Shown one piece after another: positions 55,121-63,441 of a stretch of DNA of 64,000 nt; the stretch's first letter is position 1, and each line of letters opens with the position of its first letter. The stretch comes from Ruegeria sp. R14_0. GTDB taxonomy: Bacteria > Pseudomonadota > Alphaproteobacteria > Rhodobacterales > Rhodobacteraceae. A program made the translations under genes and the position numbers. The notes beneath the pieces were generated by a model. It saw only the letters and a program-made list of their open reading frames with translations, had not been told where the DNA came from and ran no database searches. Where the stretch lies: NCBI RefSeq assembly GCF_017743975.1, contig NZ_JAGHRC010000002.1, positions 1 to 64,000 on the forward strand. Reading direction: 5' to 3'.

Positions 55121-55981
55121 TCAAAGGCCATAGAAGCGTCGCAACACCGCGTGCTTCATCAGTTTCAGGCGGTCGATTGGTTTGGGGTCTTTCTCGGCCA
55201 GTCCGGGAAAACGACCCTCAGCCTCTGAGCGTGTCCGCACAGCAACCGGCGTCGCCAGAATATCCCGGATCACATCGTCTGTGGGCTGTTCTAACTGATG
55301 CTCACGCGCAATCGCTGTCAGCATCTCGGCGTGATAGGCCTGCATCGACTCGGACCGTTGGCCCTTGCGGAACCGAAACGCTCCAATTTGGGCCCGGACC
55401 GAGGTCAGGTTTGCGTACCGGGAAAATCGCAGCCAGAGTTCACCATCCACGGCCAGACTAAGGGACTCATCCAGATGCCCACCGGCCTTGTCCCACAAGC
55501 CGCGCCGCCAATAGGTCGATTCCTGCTGAACCCATTGATAGTCACCCGCCAAAAGACGCGCGCGGGATATCGGTTTCGGGCGAATGTTCGTGACGATGTT
55601 GTCGTCCTCATCCAGACAGGTCATGCGCCCCGTCACCCAATCGATACCCGCATTCAAGGCAAACAACGATCCCACCAGGGACAAACCGCCGGGCATGAGC
55701 ATGTCATCAGAGTTGATCCATCCCATCACCTCGCCCGTCGCCTTGGCAAACCCCTTGTTCAAAGCGTTTGCCTGTCCCGTATCCGGCTCGGAAATGATAT
55801 GGGAGAACGCATCGCGATAGCGTTCTGCAATTTCAATCGACCCATCGGTGCTGCCGCCATCTGCCAGGATCAGATCCAGCATGGGATAGTTCTGATCCAG
55901 TACCGACTTGATCGTGCGTTCGATGAACGTGCTGCAATTGTAGTTCGGAATAACAACACTGATTGAAGGCAGGTCAGGCAT
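55121..55981 (-). CDS. Glycosyltransferase, family 2
   Basis: The 286-residue protein is a GT-A fold transferase. It has SVVIPNYNCSTFIERTIKSV, the nucleotide-binding DLILADGGSTDGSIEI and the metal-binding DXD-like GWINSDDML, with a WVQQESTYWRRGLWD motif further on. It lacks transmembrane helices, so is cytoplasmic or membrane-peripheral. The sugar and acceptor are unknown; polysaccharide or lipid synthesis is likely. AGAGG precedes the ATG. It stands alone between the GntR gene and the ATP synthase operon. Confidence 0.9.
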   Translation of the reverse strand: MPDLPSISVVIPNYNCSTFIERTIKSVLDQNYPMLDLILADGGSTDGSIEIAERYRDAFSHIISEPDTGQANALNKGFAKATGEVMGWINSDDMLMPGGLSLVGSLFALNAGIDWVTGRMTCLDEDDNIVTNIRPKPISRARLLAGDYQWVQQESTYWRRGLWDKAGGHLDESLSLAVDGELWLRFSRYANLTSVRAQIGAFRFRKGQRSESMQAYHAEMLTAIAREHQLEQPTDDVIRDILATPVAVRTRSEAEGRFPGLAEKDPKPIDRLKLMKHAVLRRFYGL

Positions 55982-56122
55982 TGGACCTCTTGTAATAGCA
56001 ATCTGGCCCGAACCCTGAGAAGCCGCACCATTGGTGGTGCAAGCGTAGTCGAAAAGCCGCGCGTCGCAACAGCCAAGCGAAAGGCCGATGAACTCAGATC
56101 ATAAGGAAGGGGAAACGGGTCG

Positions 56123-56146
56123 GACCCGGCAGGTTACCGCCGGGTC
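56123..56146 (-). terminator. Hairpin downstream of the ATP synthase F0 operon
   Basis: GACCCGGC-AGGTTACC-GCCGGGTC has a perfect 8-base stem nine bases after the atpF stop codon. On the minus strand it is followed by CGACCCGTTTCCCCTTCC, C/T-rich but not a clean U tract. Confidence 0.6.
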
Positions 56147-56154
56147 ACCAAAGA

Positions 56155-56715
56155 CTAGTGCAGCTTGTCACCAACGTCGGCGATGGCCGCGTCGATCAGC
56201 TTGTTGGCCTGCGCCGCAGTCATCTGCTTGGCCAGAACTGCGTTGGCCGCGGAAACCGCGACGGTGATTGCCTGATCACGGACTTCTTTGACCGCCGAAG
56301 CCTCGGCCGAAGCAATCTGGTCCTGCGCGGCTGCCAGACGGCGGGCGATGGATTTTTCCAGATCGGCCTTTGCCTGTTCCGCTGCCAGAGCAGCGTCATC
56401 CTTGGCAGCGGCTACAATCGCATCTGCCTGGGTCTGAACTTCGCGTTGCTTGCGCTCGTACGAGGCCAGCAGGCTGCGCGCTTCTTCGTGGAGGGCGCGG
56501 GCTTCGTCCAGTTCGGACTTGATGCCTTCGGCACGGTTGTCCAGCGCGCCACCGATCATCGACGGCACCTTGAAGTAGAACAGAACCGCGATGAAAACGA
56601 TGAAGCCCAGGAAGACGACAAAGTCGGTGTTGGCCAGCGAGAAGAACGGACCTTTGGCAGCAAAGGCCGGGCTGGCTGCGCCGAAGGTCAGGATAAGGGC
56701 AAGAGTGTTCCGCAT
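56155..56715 (-). CDS. atpF: ATP synthase F0 subunit b
   Basis: Subunit b is the stator stalk linking F0 and F1. The 186-residue protein has an N-terminal signal-like segment ([20 protein letters not shown]), one transmembrane helix ([19 protein letters not shown]) and a long charged coiled coil ([20 protein letters not shown] onward). It is the last gene in atpI-B-E-F'-F and follows the b' subunit gene after 5 bases. AAGGATAA precedes the ATG. Confidence 0.95.
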   Translation of the reverse strand: MRNTLALILTFGAASPAFAAKGPFFSLANTDFVVFLGFIVFIAVLFYFKVPSMIGGALDNRAEGIKSELDEARALHEEARSLLASYERKQREVQTQADAIVAAAKDDAALAAEQAKADLEKSIARRLAAAQDQIASAEASAVKEVRDQAITVAVSAANAVLAKQMTAAQANKLIDAAIADVGDKLH

Positions 56716-56720
56716 GTCAC

Positions 56721-57272
56721 TTATCCTTTCATCTGCGCGTCAATAGCACCGTCGATGGCTTTGGCATCTGCCTCGCCGCCCAGTGCGGTGACCAGTTCAG
56801 CTGCCGTATCCTTGGCAACCACTTGAATGCTTTCCAGCGCACCGGCACGGATGTCGGCAATCGCCTTCTCCGATTCAGCCGCCTTCGCAGCGATTTCTGC
56901 GTCCGCCTTGGCAATCGCGTCATCCAGATCAGCCTGGATTTCCGCACGTGCTTCGGCAGCGATACGCTGCGCTTCGGCACGGGCATCGGCCAGCGCCTTG
57001 TTATAGGCCTCTTCGGCCTCGACCGCCTTGGCCTTCAGATCTTCGGCCGCAGCCAGGTCATTTGTAATGGTCCCCTGACGCTCCGCCAGGATAGCCGCGA
57101 TGCGAGGCAGAGCCACGCGGGACAGGACCAGAAAGATGACGACCAGCGTGATGACCAGCCAGAAAATCTGGTTGGGGAACCAATCGAAGCAGAGCTGCGG
57201 CATCCCGATGGCAGAGCCATAGGAGTCGACGCACGAGCCGGCTACCTCTTCTGTAATGGGTTCAGTCGCCAT
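56721..57272 (-). CDS. ATP synthase F0 subunit b'
   Basis: The 183-residue second b-type subunit, characteristic of photosynthetic-lineage alphaproteobacteria, forms a heterodimeric stator with b. It has a hydrophilic N terminus ([20 protein letters not shown]), one transmembrane helix ([18 protein letters not shown]) and an Ala/Glu/Lys-rich coiled coil. GGAGGA precedes the ATG. It lies between atpE and atpF. The symbols atpX, atpG and atpF2 are used for it. Confidence 0.95.
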   Translation of the reverse strand: MATEPITEEVAGSCVDSYGSAIGMPQLCFDWFPNQIFWLVITLVVIFLVLSRVALPRIAAILAERQGTITNDLAAAEDLKAKAVEAEEAYNKALADARAEAQRIAAEARAEIQADLDDAIAKADAEIAAKAAESEKAIADIRAGALESIQVVAKDTAAELVTALGGEADAKAIDGAIDAQMKG

Positions 57273-57358
57273 GATATCCTCCGTCGGAAACTTGTCTTTA
57301 CAACAGGTGGGCCGCTATGGCTTGGACCCACCTGCGCGTAAGGATCAGGTTCCGCAGA

Positions 57359-57583
57359 TTATACGGCGAACATCAGCAGCAGCGAGACCAGGAATGCGAA
57401 GATCCCCAGGGCTTCTGCGAACGCGATACCGATGAACAGGGTTGCGGTCTGCGAAGCAGCCGCCGAAGGGTTGCGCAGGGCGCCGGCCAGGAAGTTGCCT
57501 GCAACGTTGCCCACCCCGATTGCGGCTGCGCCGGAACCGATTGCTGCCAGGCCTGCGCCGATGTGTGCGAGATCGCCTTCCAT
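57359..57583 (-). CDS. atpE: ATP synthase F0 subunit c
   Basis: The 74-residue subunit c forms the proton-driven rotor ring. It is a hairpin of two helices: [20 protein letters not shown] with the Gly-rich packing motif, a polar loop RNPSA, and the second helix [18 protein letters not shown]. The proton-carrying Glu57 is in AFAEALG. AGGAGATA precedes the ATG. Codon use is that of a highly expressed gene. Confidence 0.97.
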   Translation of the reverse strand: MEGDLAHIGAGLAAIGSGAAAIGVGNVAGNFLAGALRNPSAAASQTATLFIGIAFAEALGIFAFLVSLLLMFAV

Positions 57584-57653
57584 GATGTATCTCCTTACGA
57601 ATTGGAAGTTTCGATGTTGGGTTATCGTTCCTGTGCTCAGGGCAGCGCCCTGA

Positions 57654-58412
57654 TCAGTGATGCGGATGCAAAGCGTCCTTCAGGTAAACACAGGTCAGAA
57701 TGGTGAAGACGTAGGCCTGGATGAAGGACACTAGGACCTCAAGGCCGTACATTGCGGTGATCGCCAGAACGGACACGGGCGAGATCGCGGCGATCGCGGC
57801 AAAGCCTGCGAACACCTTGATAACTGCGTGGCCTGCCATGACGTTACCGGCAAGACGAATGGAGTGGCTGACCGGACGCACGAAGTACGAGATCAGTTCG
57901 ATGATCGCCAGGATCGGACGCAGCGCCAGCGGGGCGCTCGAGACCCAGAACAGGCTCAGAAAGCCAGCGCCGTTTTTGACAAAGCCCAGAACCGTCACGG
58001 TCAGGAAGACCGCCAGCGCCAGCGGAATGGTCACGGCGAAATGCGATGTGGTGGTAAAGGACATGGGGATCATGCCCAGGAAGTTCGCGCAGACGATGAA
58101 CATGAACAGGGTCATGACATAGGGGAAGTACTTGACGCCTTCCTTGCCGCAGATGTCTTCCAGCATCTTGTAGATAAAGCCGTAGGTCAGTTCAGCGACC
58201 GACTGCATACGGGTTGGGACAATGGCGCGCTTGGACGTGCTCAGCACCAGCAGGCCAAAGACTGCGACGATCGCCAGGAACAGCCACAGGGTCACGTTGG
58301 TGATCGTGAACATGCCAACTGCACCGTCACCGAACAACGGCTTAACGATGAACTGATCCATCGGGTGGAAAACCAGGCTGCTGCCTTCTGCTGCGGTGGT
58401 CTCAGTTGCCAC
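57654..58412 (-). CDS. atpB: ATP synthase F0 subunit a
   Basis: The 252-residue subunit a forms the proton half-channels. It has six or so membrane helices and the essential Arg in [18 protein letters not shown], with a C-terminal [19 protein letters not shown] helix. The GTG start has GAGAGGGA seven bases upstream, which lies in the end of atpI. It ends in a His-rich tail. It is between atpI and atpE in an operon. Confidence 0.96.
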   Translation of the reverse strand: MATETTAAEGSSLVFHPMDQFIVKPLFGDGAVGMFTITNVTLWLFLAIVAVFGLLVLSTSKRAIVPTRMQSVAELTYGFIYKMLEDICGKEGVKYFPYVMTLFMFIVCANFLGMIPMSFTTTSHFAVTIPLALAVFLTVTVLGFVKNGAGFLSLFWVSSAPLALRPILAIIELISYFVRPVSHSIRLAGNVMAGHAVIKVFAGFAAIAAISPVSVLAITAMYGLEVLVSFIQAYVFTILTCVYLKDALHPHH

Positions 58413-58414
58413 GT

Positions 58415-58747
58415 TCAGTCCCTCTCGTCCTTCTCGGCAGCCGTCGCCGCCGCTTGTTTCTCTTGAACCTCTTTCGCGCTGCGGAGCATAACCTTCACGC
58501 CCGCGACAAGGCCCAGCAATGTGAACAGCACCAGAAAGATCGGGATCGTCCCGAGCAGGCTATCCAGCCCGTATCCGATGCCAAATCCGATCCCCAGACC
58601 GGATACCATTTCGATGACCATCCTCCAGGCAAGTTCGCCCCCGGATATGTCACTGTCTGCGCGGGTCTCGGGCTTTTTGGCCTTTTTCGCCGCCTCGATC
58701 TTGGCCTCCAGCTGCGCCATACGCTGCTTTTGGTCGTCATCGGTCAC
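58415..58747 (-). CDS. atpI: ATP synthase accessory protein AtpI
   Basis: AtpI assists c-ring assembly and may handle Mg. The 110-residue protein has two hydrophobic helices ([20 protein letters not shown] and [18 protein letters not shown]), with a charged N-terminal region rich in Lys, Ala and Glu. The start is GTG at 58747, with GAGGGA seven bases upstream; a TTG two codons earlier is possible. It is first in the F0 operon; the F1 genes are not in the window. Confidence 0.92.
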   Translation of the reverse strand: MTDDDQKQRMAQLEAKIEAAKKAKKPETRADSDISGGELAWRMVIEMVSGLGIGFGIGYGLDSLLGTIPIFLVLFTLLGLVAGVKVMLRSAKEVQEKQAAATAAEKDERD

Positions 58748-58931
58748 GGGCAAATCCCTCGCACAGTCTTGGGTAGGGTGCTAAGGGCGAAGGCGCTCAG
58801 AGTCAACGCTGTTGAGCGCCCGAAATGACGCAGGTTAATGCTTTGTTTTTGAACAATTATTACGTCGGGTGGGAGTGTGAGATTGCGGCCCGCTTATGGC
58901 CTAGACCGCCAAAAGCGATGAATCCGCATAT

Positions 58932-58947
58932 TCAACCAAATGGTTGA
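58932..58947. promoter_or_regulatory. Palindrome TCAACCA-AA-TGGTTGA, candidate ArsR operator
   Basis: Seven-base arms are separated by two bases, 31 bases before the ArsR gene. The ACCAxxTGGT core is like the autoregulatory sites I associate with ArsR regulators of SRPBCC modules. Its place over the expected promoter fits autorepression. Confidence 0.6.
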
Positions 58948-58978
58948 CCAAACCCGAGCGCTATGATTGAGCGAGACC

Positions 58979-59314
58979 ATGTCCAAGGATCTCGACACAG
59001 TATTCGCCGCCCTCGCCGATCCCACCCGCCGCGCCATCCTTGCGATGTTGCTTGAGGATGATATGGCAGTGACCGATGTGGCCGAACCTTTCGAGATGTC
59101 TCTGGCCGCGATTTCGAAACATCTGGTGATCCTGACCAAGGCCGGGCTGATCTCTCAGGAAAAACGTGGTCGGGTGAAGTGGTGCAAACTGGAGCCCGAC
59201 GCCCTACGAGCGGCGTCGGTTTGGATGCAAGGGTTCGGTCAATTCGAGCCGGTCAATCTTGACGCGTTCGAACGGTTTCTTGAGACCGAACTCCCCTCTT
59301 CAGACAAGGCCTGA
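58979..59314 (+). CDS. ArsR-family transcriptional regulator, no partner gene
   Basis: The 111-residue winged-helix regulator starts MSKDLDTVFAALADPTRRAI, with the DNA-recognition helix in FEMSLAAISKHLVILTKAGL and a wing in SQEKRGRVKWCKL. No Cys pair for metal binding is visible, so it is not of the arsenic-sensing type. This subgroup is usually next to an SRPBCC (AHSA1-like) gene. Here the next gene, uspA, is on the other strand, so the regulator is alone. A palindromic site lies 31 bases upstream. A TTG start four codons earlier is possible. Confidence 0.9.
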   Translation: MSKDLDTVFAALADPTRRAILAMLLEDDMAVTDVAEPFEMSLAAISKHLVILTKAGLISQEKRGRVKWCKLEPDALRAASVWMQGFGQFEPVNLDAFERFLETELPSSDKA

Positions 59315-59316
59315 GC

Positions 59317-59730
59317 CTATCTGACCACAAACACCGAAACCTTGGCATGCTTGGCCAGATAGCCAGCATGGCTGGAAAAGATGTGGTCGGTAATTCGCGG
59401 TGCATGCGTTCCGACGACGATCAGGTCCGCCCCAATCTCTTCGGCCGCTCGGGTCAGATCACCATCCACCTCGGCAGCCACGTCGACCGAGTGGATATTG
59501 CGGGCCTCGACGTCGGCCCCGCTCTGTTCTGACAATTGATCCACGATGGTTTGCAACTCGGCGCTGACCGCCGTACCCGACTGTGCGACGTCGCCGGGCT
59601 GCGTTCCCGTTACACTGACAATGGTGACCTTGGCCTGTTGCCATTTCGCCATTTGCGCCGCGACATCCAGCGCTTTGCGAATTTCTGGCGGCAGGTGAAT
59701 GTCCACCGGGATCATAATGTGACTAAACAT
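59317..59730 (-). CDS. Universal stress protein, UspA family
   Basis: The 137-residue protein has the Usp fold with MIPVDIHLPPEIRKALDVAA at the N terminus, and the family's ADLIVVGTHAPRITDHIFSS segment near the C terminus. The ATP-binding G-2x-G-9x-G(S/T) motif is not fully conserved, because the second Gly is missing, so ATP binding is doubtful. It is expected to be cytoplasmic and stress-induced. Convergent with the ArsR gene, two bases apart. Confidence 0.9.
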   Translation of the reverse strand: MFSHIMIPVDIHLPPEIRKALDVAAQMAKWQQAKVTIVSVTGTQPGDVAQSGTAVSAELQTIVDQLSEQSGADVEARNIHSVDVAAEVDGDLTRAAEEIGADLIVVGTHAPRITDHIFSSHAGYLAKHAKVSVFVVR

Positions 59731-59812
59731 GGTTTCCTCCTTCTCCTGACCGCAAATCTAGCGCTTTCACGAGGGCGCACCTTGATCTGCCTCACATATG
59801 CGGACGAAAGGA

Positions 59813-60079
59813 TTATCCCTCCTGACTGTACTCGACCCCGATAACCACACCGGTGGCATCCGCCAGGCAAAGCCAAGGGGCCTGAGCGCCTGCAACCTCG
59901 ACCGTTGTAATAGTCCCGGTCGGAACAGACTCGGTCGAAGTGGCTTTGATATCGGCCGCCTGAACGCCCGTTTCGGCTGAAACCAACGCCTCGCATGAGG
60001 CCTGAAGTGGCGTTTCAGACGTGCCCTGAGCGCAGGCTGATAAGGTCACGGCGGCAACACACAAAATGGCTGACCTCAT
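59813..60079 (-). CDS. Small predicted lipoprotein
   Basis: The 88-residue protein has a lipoprotein signal with lipobox LSAC (MRSAILCVAAVTLSAC), and a short mature part, SCEALVSAETGVQAADIKAT and VEVAGAQAPWLCLADATG, with two cysteines that could form a disulphide. GGAGGAAA precedes the ATG at 60079; the longer open frame to 60205 has no signal. Function unknown. Confidence 0.78.
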   Translation of the reverse strand: MRSAILCVAAVTLSACAQGTSETPLQASCEALVSAETGVQAADIKATSTESVPTGTITTVEVAGAQAPWLCLADATGVVIGVEYSQEG

Positions 60080-60137
60080 TCTTTCCTCCCGATTGATACG
60101 AGCGGAAGGTTGAAGGTTTACCACGAAATAGCAAGCA

Positions 60138-61052
60138 TCATTCGGATTGATGTGCAGCGCCGGCGACGGGCCGGTCTTCGCTTTTGAGCAGAAGGACCAG
60201 GGCAATCACGGTCAAAAGCACGCCCACCAGAACAAGGCTTGTCGGTGCAGGCCGGCCCAGCGCGATTTCCCAAAGGATCACCCAAGTGGGAATAATGTAA
60301 GTGTAAGCCATGACCTTGGCCGATGGCAGGCGCAGCGCTGCAAATTGCACCAGAACAAAACTGGCCGCCGTGGCAAAGAAGGACAGGTACAGCAAGCTCA
60401 CCCAGACGATCAGAGGAAGGTTCGCCCAGTCGGTGGCACGAATGTCTGACCAACCAACCACCGTCAGGATCACGCACCCCGCAACCAGGGTGCCGAAAGT
60501 GAATACCACGGCGGGTTCGCCCCTATTCAGCTTGCGCACCATTGGCGTGTAGATCGCATGGGCCATGCAGCCCCAGAAAAAGATGATCTCTCCGATCCCA
60601 ATCTGAAAGGCACGAAAGGCCTGCCAATCGGCCCGAAAGATCACCCACATTGCTCCGGTCGCCCCAACTGTAAGAGCCAGCGCCATGCGTGGAGTTGTGA
60701 CCTGCCGCAGCAGAACCCAGCCAGCAATGGCGGACATGACAGGCGTCAATGTAAACACCGCAGAGGTACTGACCGGATCAGCCGTTTTCAGGCCGTAGAA
60801 CATCAGGACAAAGTAGGTGGCGAACAACCCGCCCAACACGGCATAGCGCCACGGAGCCTTGGCCGCGCTGCGTGGCAGGCCGGTGGTCACCAACGCGGCC
60901 ATGCCAATGATAAGCGCCGCGATCAGAAAGCGACCAGCCGTGATTGCCAAAGGCGCGATCTGGTTGGCCACGATGGACCCGAGCGAGAAGCTGCCTGCCA
61001 CTAAAATCGAAAATGTAATCATGGCCAGATGGCCACGCGCCTGCGGTGTCAC
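60138..61052 (-). CDS. EamA/DMT-family transporter
   Basis: The 304-residue membrane protein has two EamA repeats with about ten transmembrane helices, for example LAPLAITAGRFLIAALIIG-like segments and YAVLGGLFATYFVLMFYGL. The GTG start at 61052 overlaps the stop of the LysR gene (GTGA), so transporter and regulator are co-translated. Such exporters move amino acids, purines or other metabolites; the substrate is unknown. A longer open reading to 61319 would run antisense-like through LysR and has no family resemblance. Confidence 0.9.
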   Translation of the reverse strand: MTPQARGHLAMITFSILVAGSFSLGSIVANQIAPLAITAGRFLIAALIIGMAALVTTGLPRSAAKAPWRYAVLGGLFATYFVLMFYGLKTADPVSTSAVFTLTPVMSAIAGWVLLRQVTTPRMALALTVGATGAMWVIFRADWQAFRAFQIGIGEIIFFWGCMAHAIYTPMVRKLNRGEPAVVFTFGTLVAGCVILTVVGWSDIRATDWANLPLIVWVSLLYLSFFATAASFVLVQFAALRLPSAKVMAYTYIIPTWVILWEIALGRPAPTSLVLVGVLLTVIALVLLLKSEDRPVAGAAHQSE

Positions 61053-61930
61053 GAAAGCCAGCCCTTGGACTGTTCCTTGAGGAACGACAGAAACGCCTGA
61101 ACCTTTGTCGTGCGGTGGAGGTCCACGTGGGTCACCAGCCACAGCTTGCCGGACCATTCGGGCAGCGGCTCCATAACTTCGACCAAATCGGGGTCGCGCG
61201 ACGCTTCCCACCGGGCCATGAAACCGATACCGGCCCCAGCCAGCACTGCCTCGCGCATGCAGAAATTGTTTGTGCAGCGAAATGCGATCGCCTCGGCGGG
61301 AACAGTCTCGCGCAGCCACTTGGAAAAAGGTGCCCGGCTGTTTTCGTCATCAGTGCTGACGAACAGATGGTCCGGGAATTCGTCCAGGCTTGACGGTTTG
61401 CCGCGGCGCGCGATGTAGGACCGGCTGGCAAACAGCCCGACCTCCTGAGGGATAAAGGGCTGCACCACATTGTCGGGCTGGTCCGGTGCGGCCCCGGCAC
61501 GAATAGCAACGTGCGCCTCACCATATTCCAGGCGGAACAGGCGGTCGCCCGTCAGATAGCGCACGATCAGGCCGGGATGCATCGTCTGGAATTCGGACAG
61601 CGCCGGAACGACCAGAGGCGCCAGCGAAGCCAGCGAGGTCACCACCAGCTCGCCCGAGACATCATCGCCGCGCCCTTTCATGCGGCCGACCAGCTGATTG
61701 AACTGATCCTCTGTGGCCTGAGCGACGCGCAACAAGTCTTCGCCGGCATCGGTTGGGGTGTACCCGCGGGCATGGCGTTGGAACAGTTTGACGCCCAACC
61801 GCGCTTCAATCGCGTCGATATGGCGGATTACCGTGGCGTGGTGCACCCCCAAAATCTCGGCCGCGCCGCTGACAGTGCCCATCCGGGCGACCTGATAGGC
61901 GGTTTTGACTTCGTCCCAATTGTCCATCAC
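61049..61930 (-). CDS. LysR-family transcriptional regulator
   Basis: The 293-residue regulator has the LysR HTH (VARMGTVSGAAEILGVHHAT and VIRHIDAIEARLGVKLFQR) at the N terminus and a substrate-binding domain afterwards (SLASLAPLVVPALSEFQ). It is divergent from the azoreductase gene, and a palindrome lies between. Its stop overlaps the EamA gene's GTG start. It may control both the azoreductase and itself plus the exporter, perhaps in response to quinones or electrophiles; this is inference. An ATG one codon later is also possible. Confidence 0.93.
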   Translation of the reverse strand: MMDNWDEVKTAYQVARMGTVSGAAEILGVHHATVIRHIDAIEARLGVKLFQRHARGYTPTDAGEDLLRVAQATEDQFNQLVGRMKGRGDDVSGELVVTSLASLAPLVVPALSEFQTMHPGLIVRYLTGDRLFRLEYGEAHVAIRAGAAPDQPDNVVQPFIPQEVGLFASRSYIARRGKPSSLDEFPDHLFVSTDDENSRAPFSKWLRETVPAEAIAFRCTNNFCMREAVLAGAGIGFMARWEASRDPDLVEVMEPLPEWSGKLWLVTHVDLHRTTKVQAFLSFLKEQSKGWLS

Positions 61931-61950
61931 CCAAACCTATTGTGCAAAAT

Positions 61951-61967
61951 CCAACAATACCTGTTGG
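61951..61967. promoter_or_regulatory. Palindrome CCAACA-N5-TGTTGG between LysR and azoR
   Basis: CCAACA (61951-61956) and TGTTGG (61962-61967) form six-base perfect arms. It lies 20 bases upstream of the LysR start and about 80 before azoR, where a LysR-type activation site is expected. Confidence 0.5.
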
Positions 61968-62045
61968 TATATCCGTGTTTCGTTCGCAGACACAACACTC
62001 ATATTGGTCCCAGACACAGAATCCCTGCCAAAAGGAACCGATGAC

Positions 62046-62627
62046 ATGACCAAGACTATCCTGCATATCGACGCTTCGGCCCGTCGCACCGGATCGGCCA
62101 CCCGTGACCTGTCCAACCAGATTGTCGGCCATTTGGGCGCAGAACGCATCATCCGCCGCGATCTGGCCAGCCCTCTGCCCTTGCTGACCGAAGACTGGAT
62201 CAACGCCAATTTCACCCCGGCCGATCAGCGCGACGAGGTTCAACGCGACCTGCTGGCCCTGTCGGATGAGCTGGTCAGTGAATTGCAAAACGCCGACACC
62301 ATCGTCATCGGGCTGCCAATCTACAACTTTTCGGTGCCTGCGGCCTTCAAGGCCTGGATCGACCTCGTTGCCCGCGCCGGTCTGACCTTTGCTTATTCGG
62401 AAAACGGCCCCAAAGGTTTGCTGGAAGGCAAACGCGCGATCCTTGCCATTGCATCAGGCGGCACCGAAGTCGGATCCGAGATCGACTTTGCCACCAACTA
62501 TGCCAAGCACGTCATGGGCTTTATTGGCATTCACGATGTGGACGTCGTGGCCGCTGACAGAATGGCGCTGGATGCAGAAGCCGCCCTGGCCAATGCCCAA
62601 AAGGCGGTTTTGGAACTGGCCGCCTGA
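62046..62627 (+). CDS. azoR: FMN-dependent NADH:quinone reductase / azoreductase
   Basis: The 193-residue flavodoxin-like enzyme reduces quinones and azo dyes with NADH using FMN. It starts MTKTILHIDASARRTGSATR, with the FMN phosphate-binding loop, followed by IGLPIYNFSVPAAFKAWID and AIASGGTEVGSEIDFATNY, family motifs for FMN and the active site. A longer open frame exists upstream to 61905. It is divergent from the LysR gene. A hairpin follows before the racemase gene. Confidence 0.93.
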   Translation: MTKTILHIDASARRTGSATRDLSNQIVGHLGAERIIRRDLASPLPLLTEDWINANFTPADQRDEVQRDLLALSDELVSELQNADTIVIGLPIYNFSVPAAFKAWIDLVARAGLTFAYSENGPKGLLEGKRAILAIASGGTEVGSEIDFATNYAKHVMGFIGIHDVDVVAADRMALDAEAALANAQKAVLELAA

Positions 62628-62657
62628 TCCGGCTCTGGCCTTTACCTTTTGAAACGT

Positions 62658-62691
62658 CCAGTCTGCACCCGAACCAAACTTGGCAGACTGG
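62658..62691. other. 9-bp-stem hairpin overlapping the racemase leader
   Basis: CCAGTCTGC (62658-62666) and GCAGACTGG (62683-62691) pair perfectly around a 16-base loop. The ATG of the racemase gene lies nine bases after the stem, and no Shine-Dalgarno is visible there. It may end the azoR transcript or hide the racemase start. Confidence 0.6.
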
Positions 62692-62700
62692 GCGTTTATC

Positions 62701-63441
62701 ATGAAGAAAATCGGCATTCTGGGCGGCGTTGGCTGGGCCTCGACCGTGGATTACTACCGCGCCATCGCGGAAGGGGCCAGCCGACACTTTGCCGAACGCG
62801 GTCATGGGTCCCCCTTACCTATTCCTCCGATGACTATCGAATCCGTGACGCAAGCCAAAACCCGAGCCTTGCGTGGTACTGCTGGGGACGAGGCAAGCTG
62901 GGCCGCGTTTGACGCGGTCTTCCGCGAGGCGCTGCTGACGCTGGAAAACGCGGGCTGCGACTTTGGCATCATCGCCTCGAACACGCCGCACGCACGCCTG
63001 CACGCGATCCGGCAGGGCGTCACCATGCCCGTCCTCAGCATTTTTGATGCCACAGCCGAAGCAACCGCATCGACAGGTGCGTCAAAAGCGCTGGTATTGG
63101 GAACCACCGTGACCATGCAGGCCACCAACTACGCAGACCGGTTGGCCGTCGAGGGCATCACGGCCAACGACCGACTGCCCGAGCCGGAGATTGCCGAGAT
63201 GCAGGCGATGATCGACAGCGACTTTTACGGCGGCGCATCCGATAACGCGCACGCACGGCTGCTGGCGTTCTGTGACAAGCACGCCCGCCCGGGCACAGCC
63301 ATTCTGTTGGCGTGCACCGAACTTCCGCTGGCCTTCCCCGACCATCTGGACGACCCTGTGTTCGAGGCGAATGGCCATCTGTTCGTCAACCCATCGGCCG
63401 CGCACGTGGCGGCCACGCTAAAAGAGGCATTGCGGGACTAA
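62701..63441 (+). CDS. Aspartate/glutamate racemase family protein, one Cys replaced
   Basis: The 246-residue protein starts MKKIGILGGVGWASTVDYY and has the two active-site regions of the Asp/Glu racemase family. The first, normally CNT, reads ASNTPH with Ser93 in place of Cys. The second, LLACTELPL, keeps Cys205. E. coli YgeA also has a non-Cys at the first site (Thr) and acts on L-Asp/L-Glu, so this protein may be a racemase of that type or act on another substrate. Its end abuts the convergent prolyl-tRNA deacylase gene with no gap. Confidence 0.88.
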   Translation: MKKIGILGGVGWASTVDYYRAIAEGASRHFAERGHGSPLPIPPMTIESVTQAKTRALRGTAGDEASWAAFDAVFREALLTLENAGCDFGIIASNTPHARLHAIRQGVTMPVLSIFDATAEATASTGASKALVLGTTVTMQATNYADRLAVEGITANDRLPEPEIAEMQAMIDSDFYGGASDNAHARLLAFCDKHARPGTAILLACTELPLAFPDHLDDPVFEANGHLFVNPSAAHVAATLKEALRD

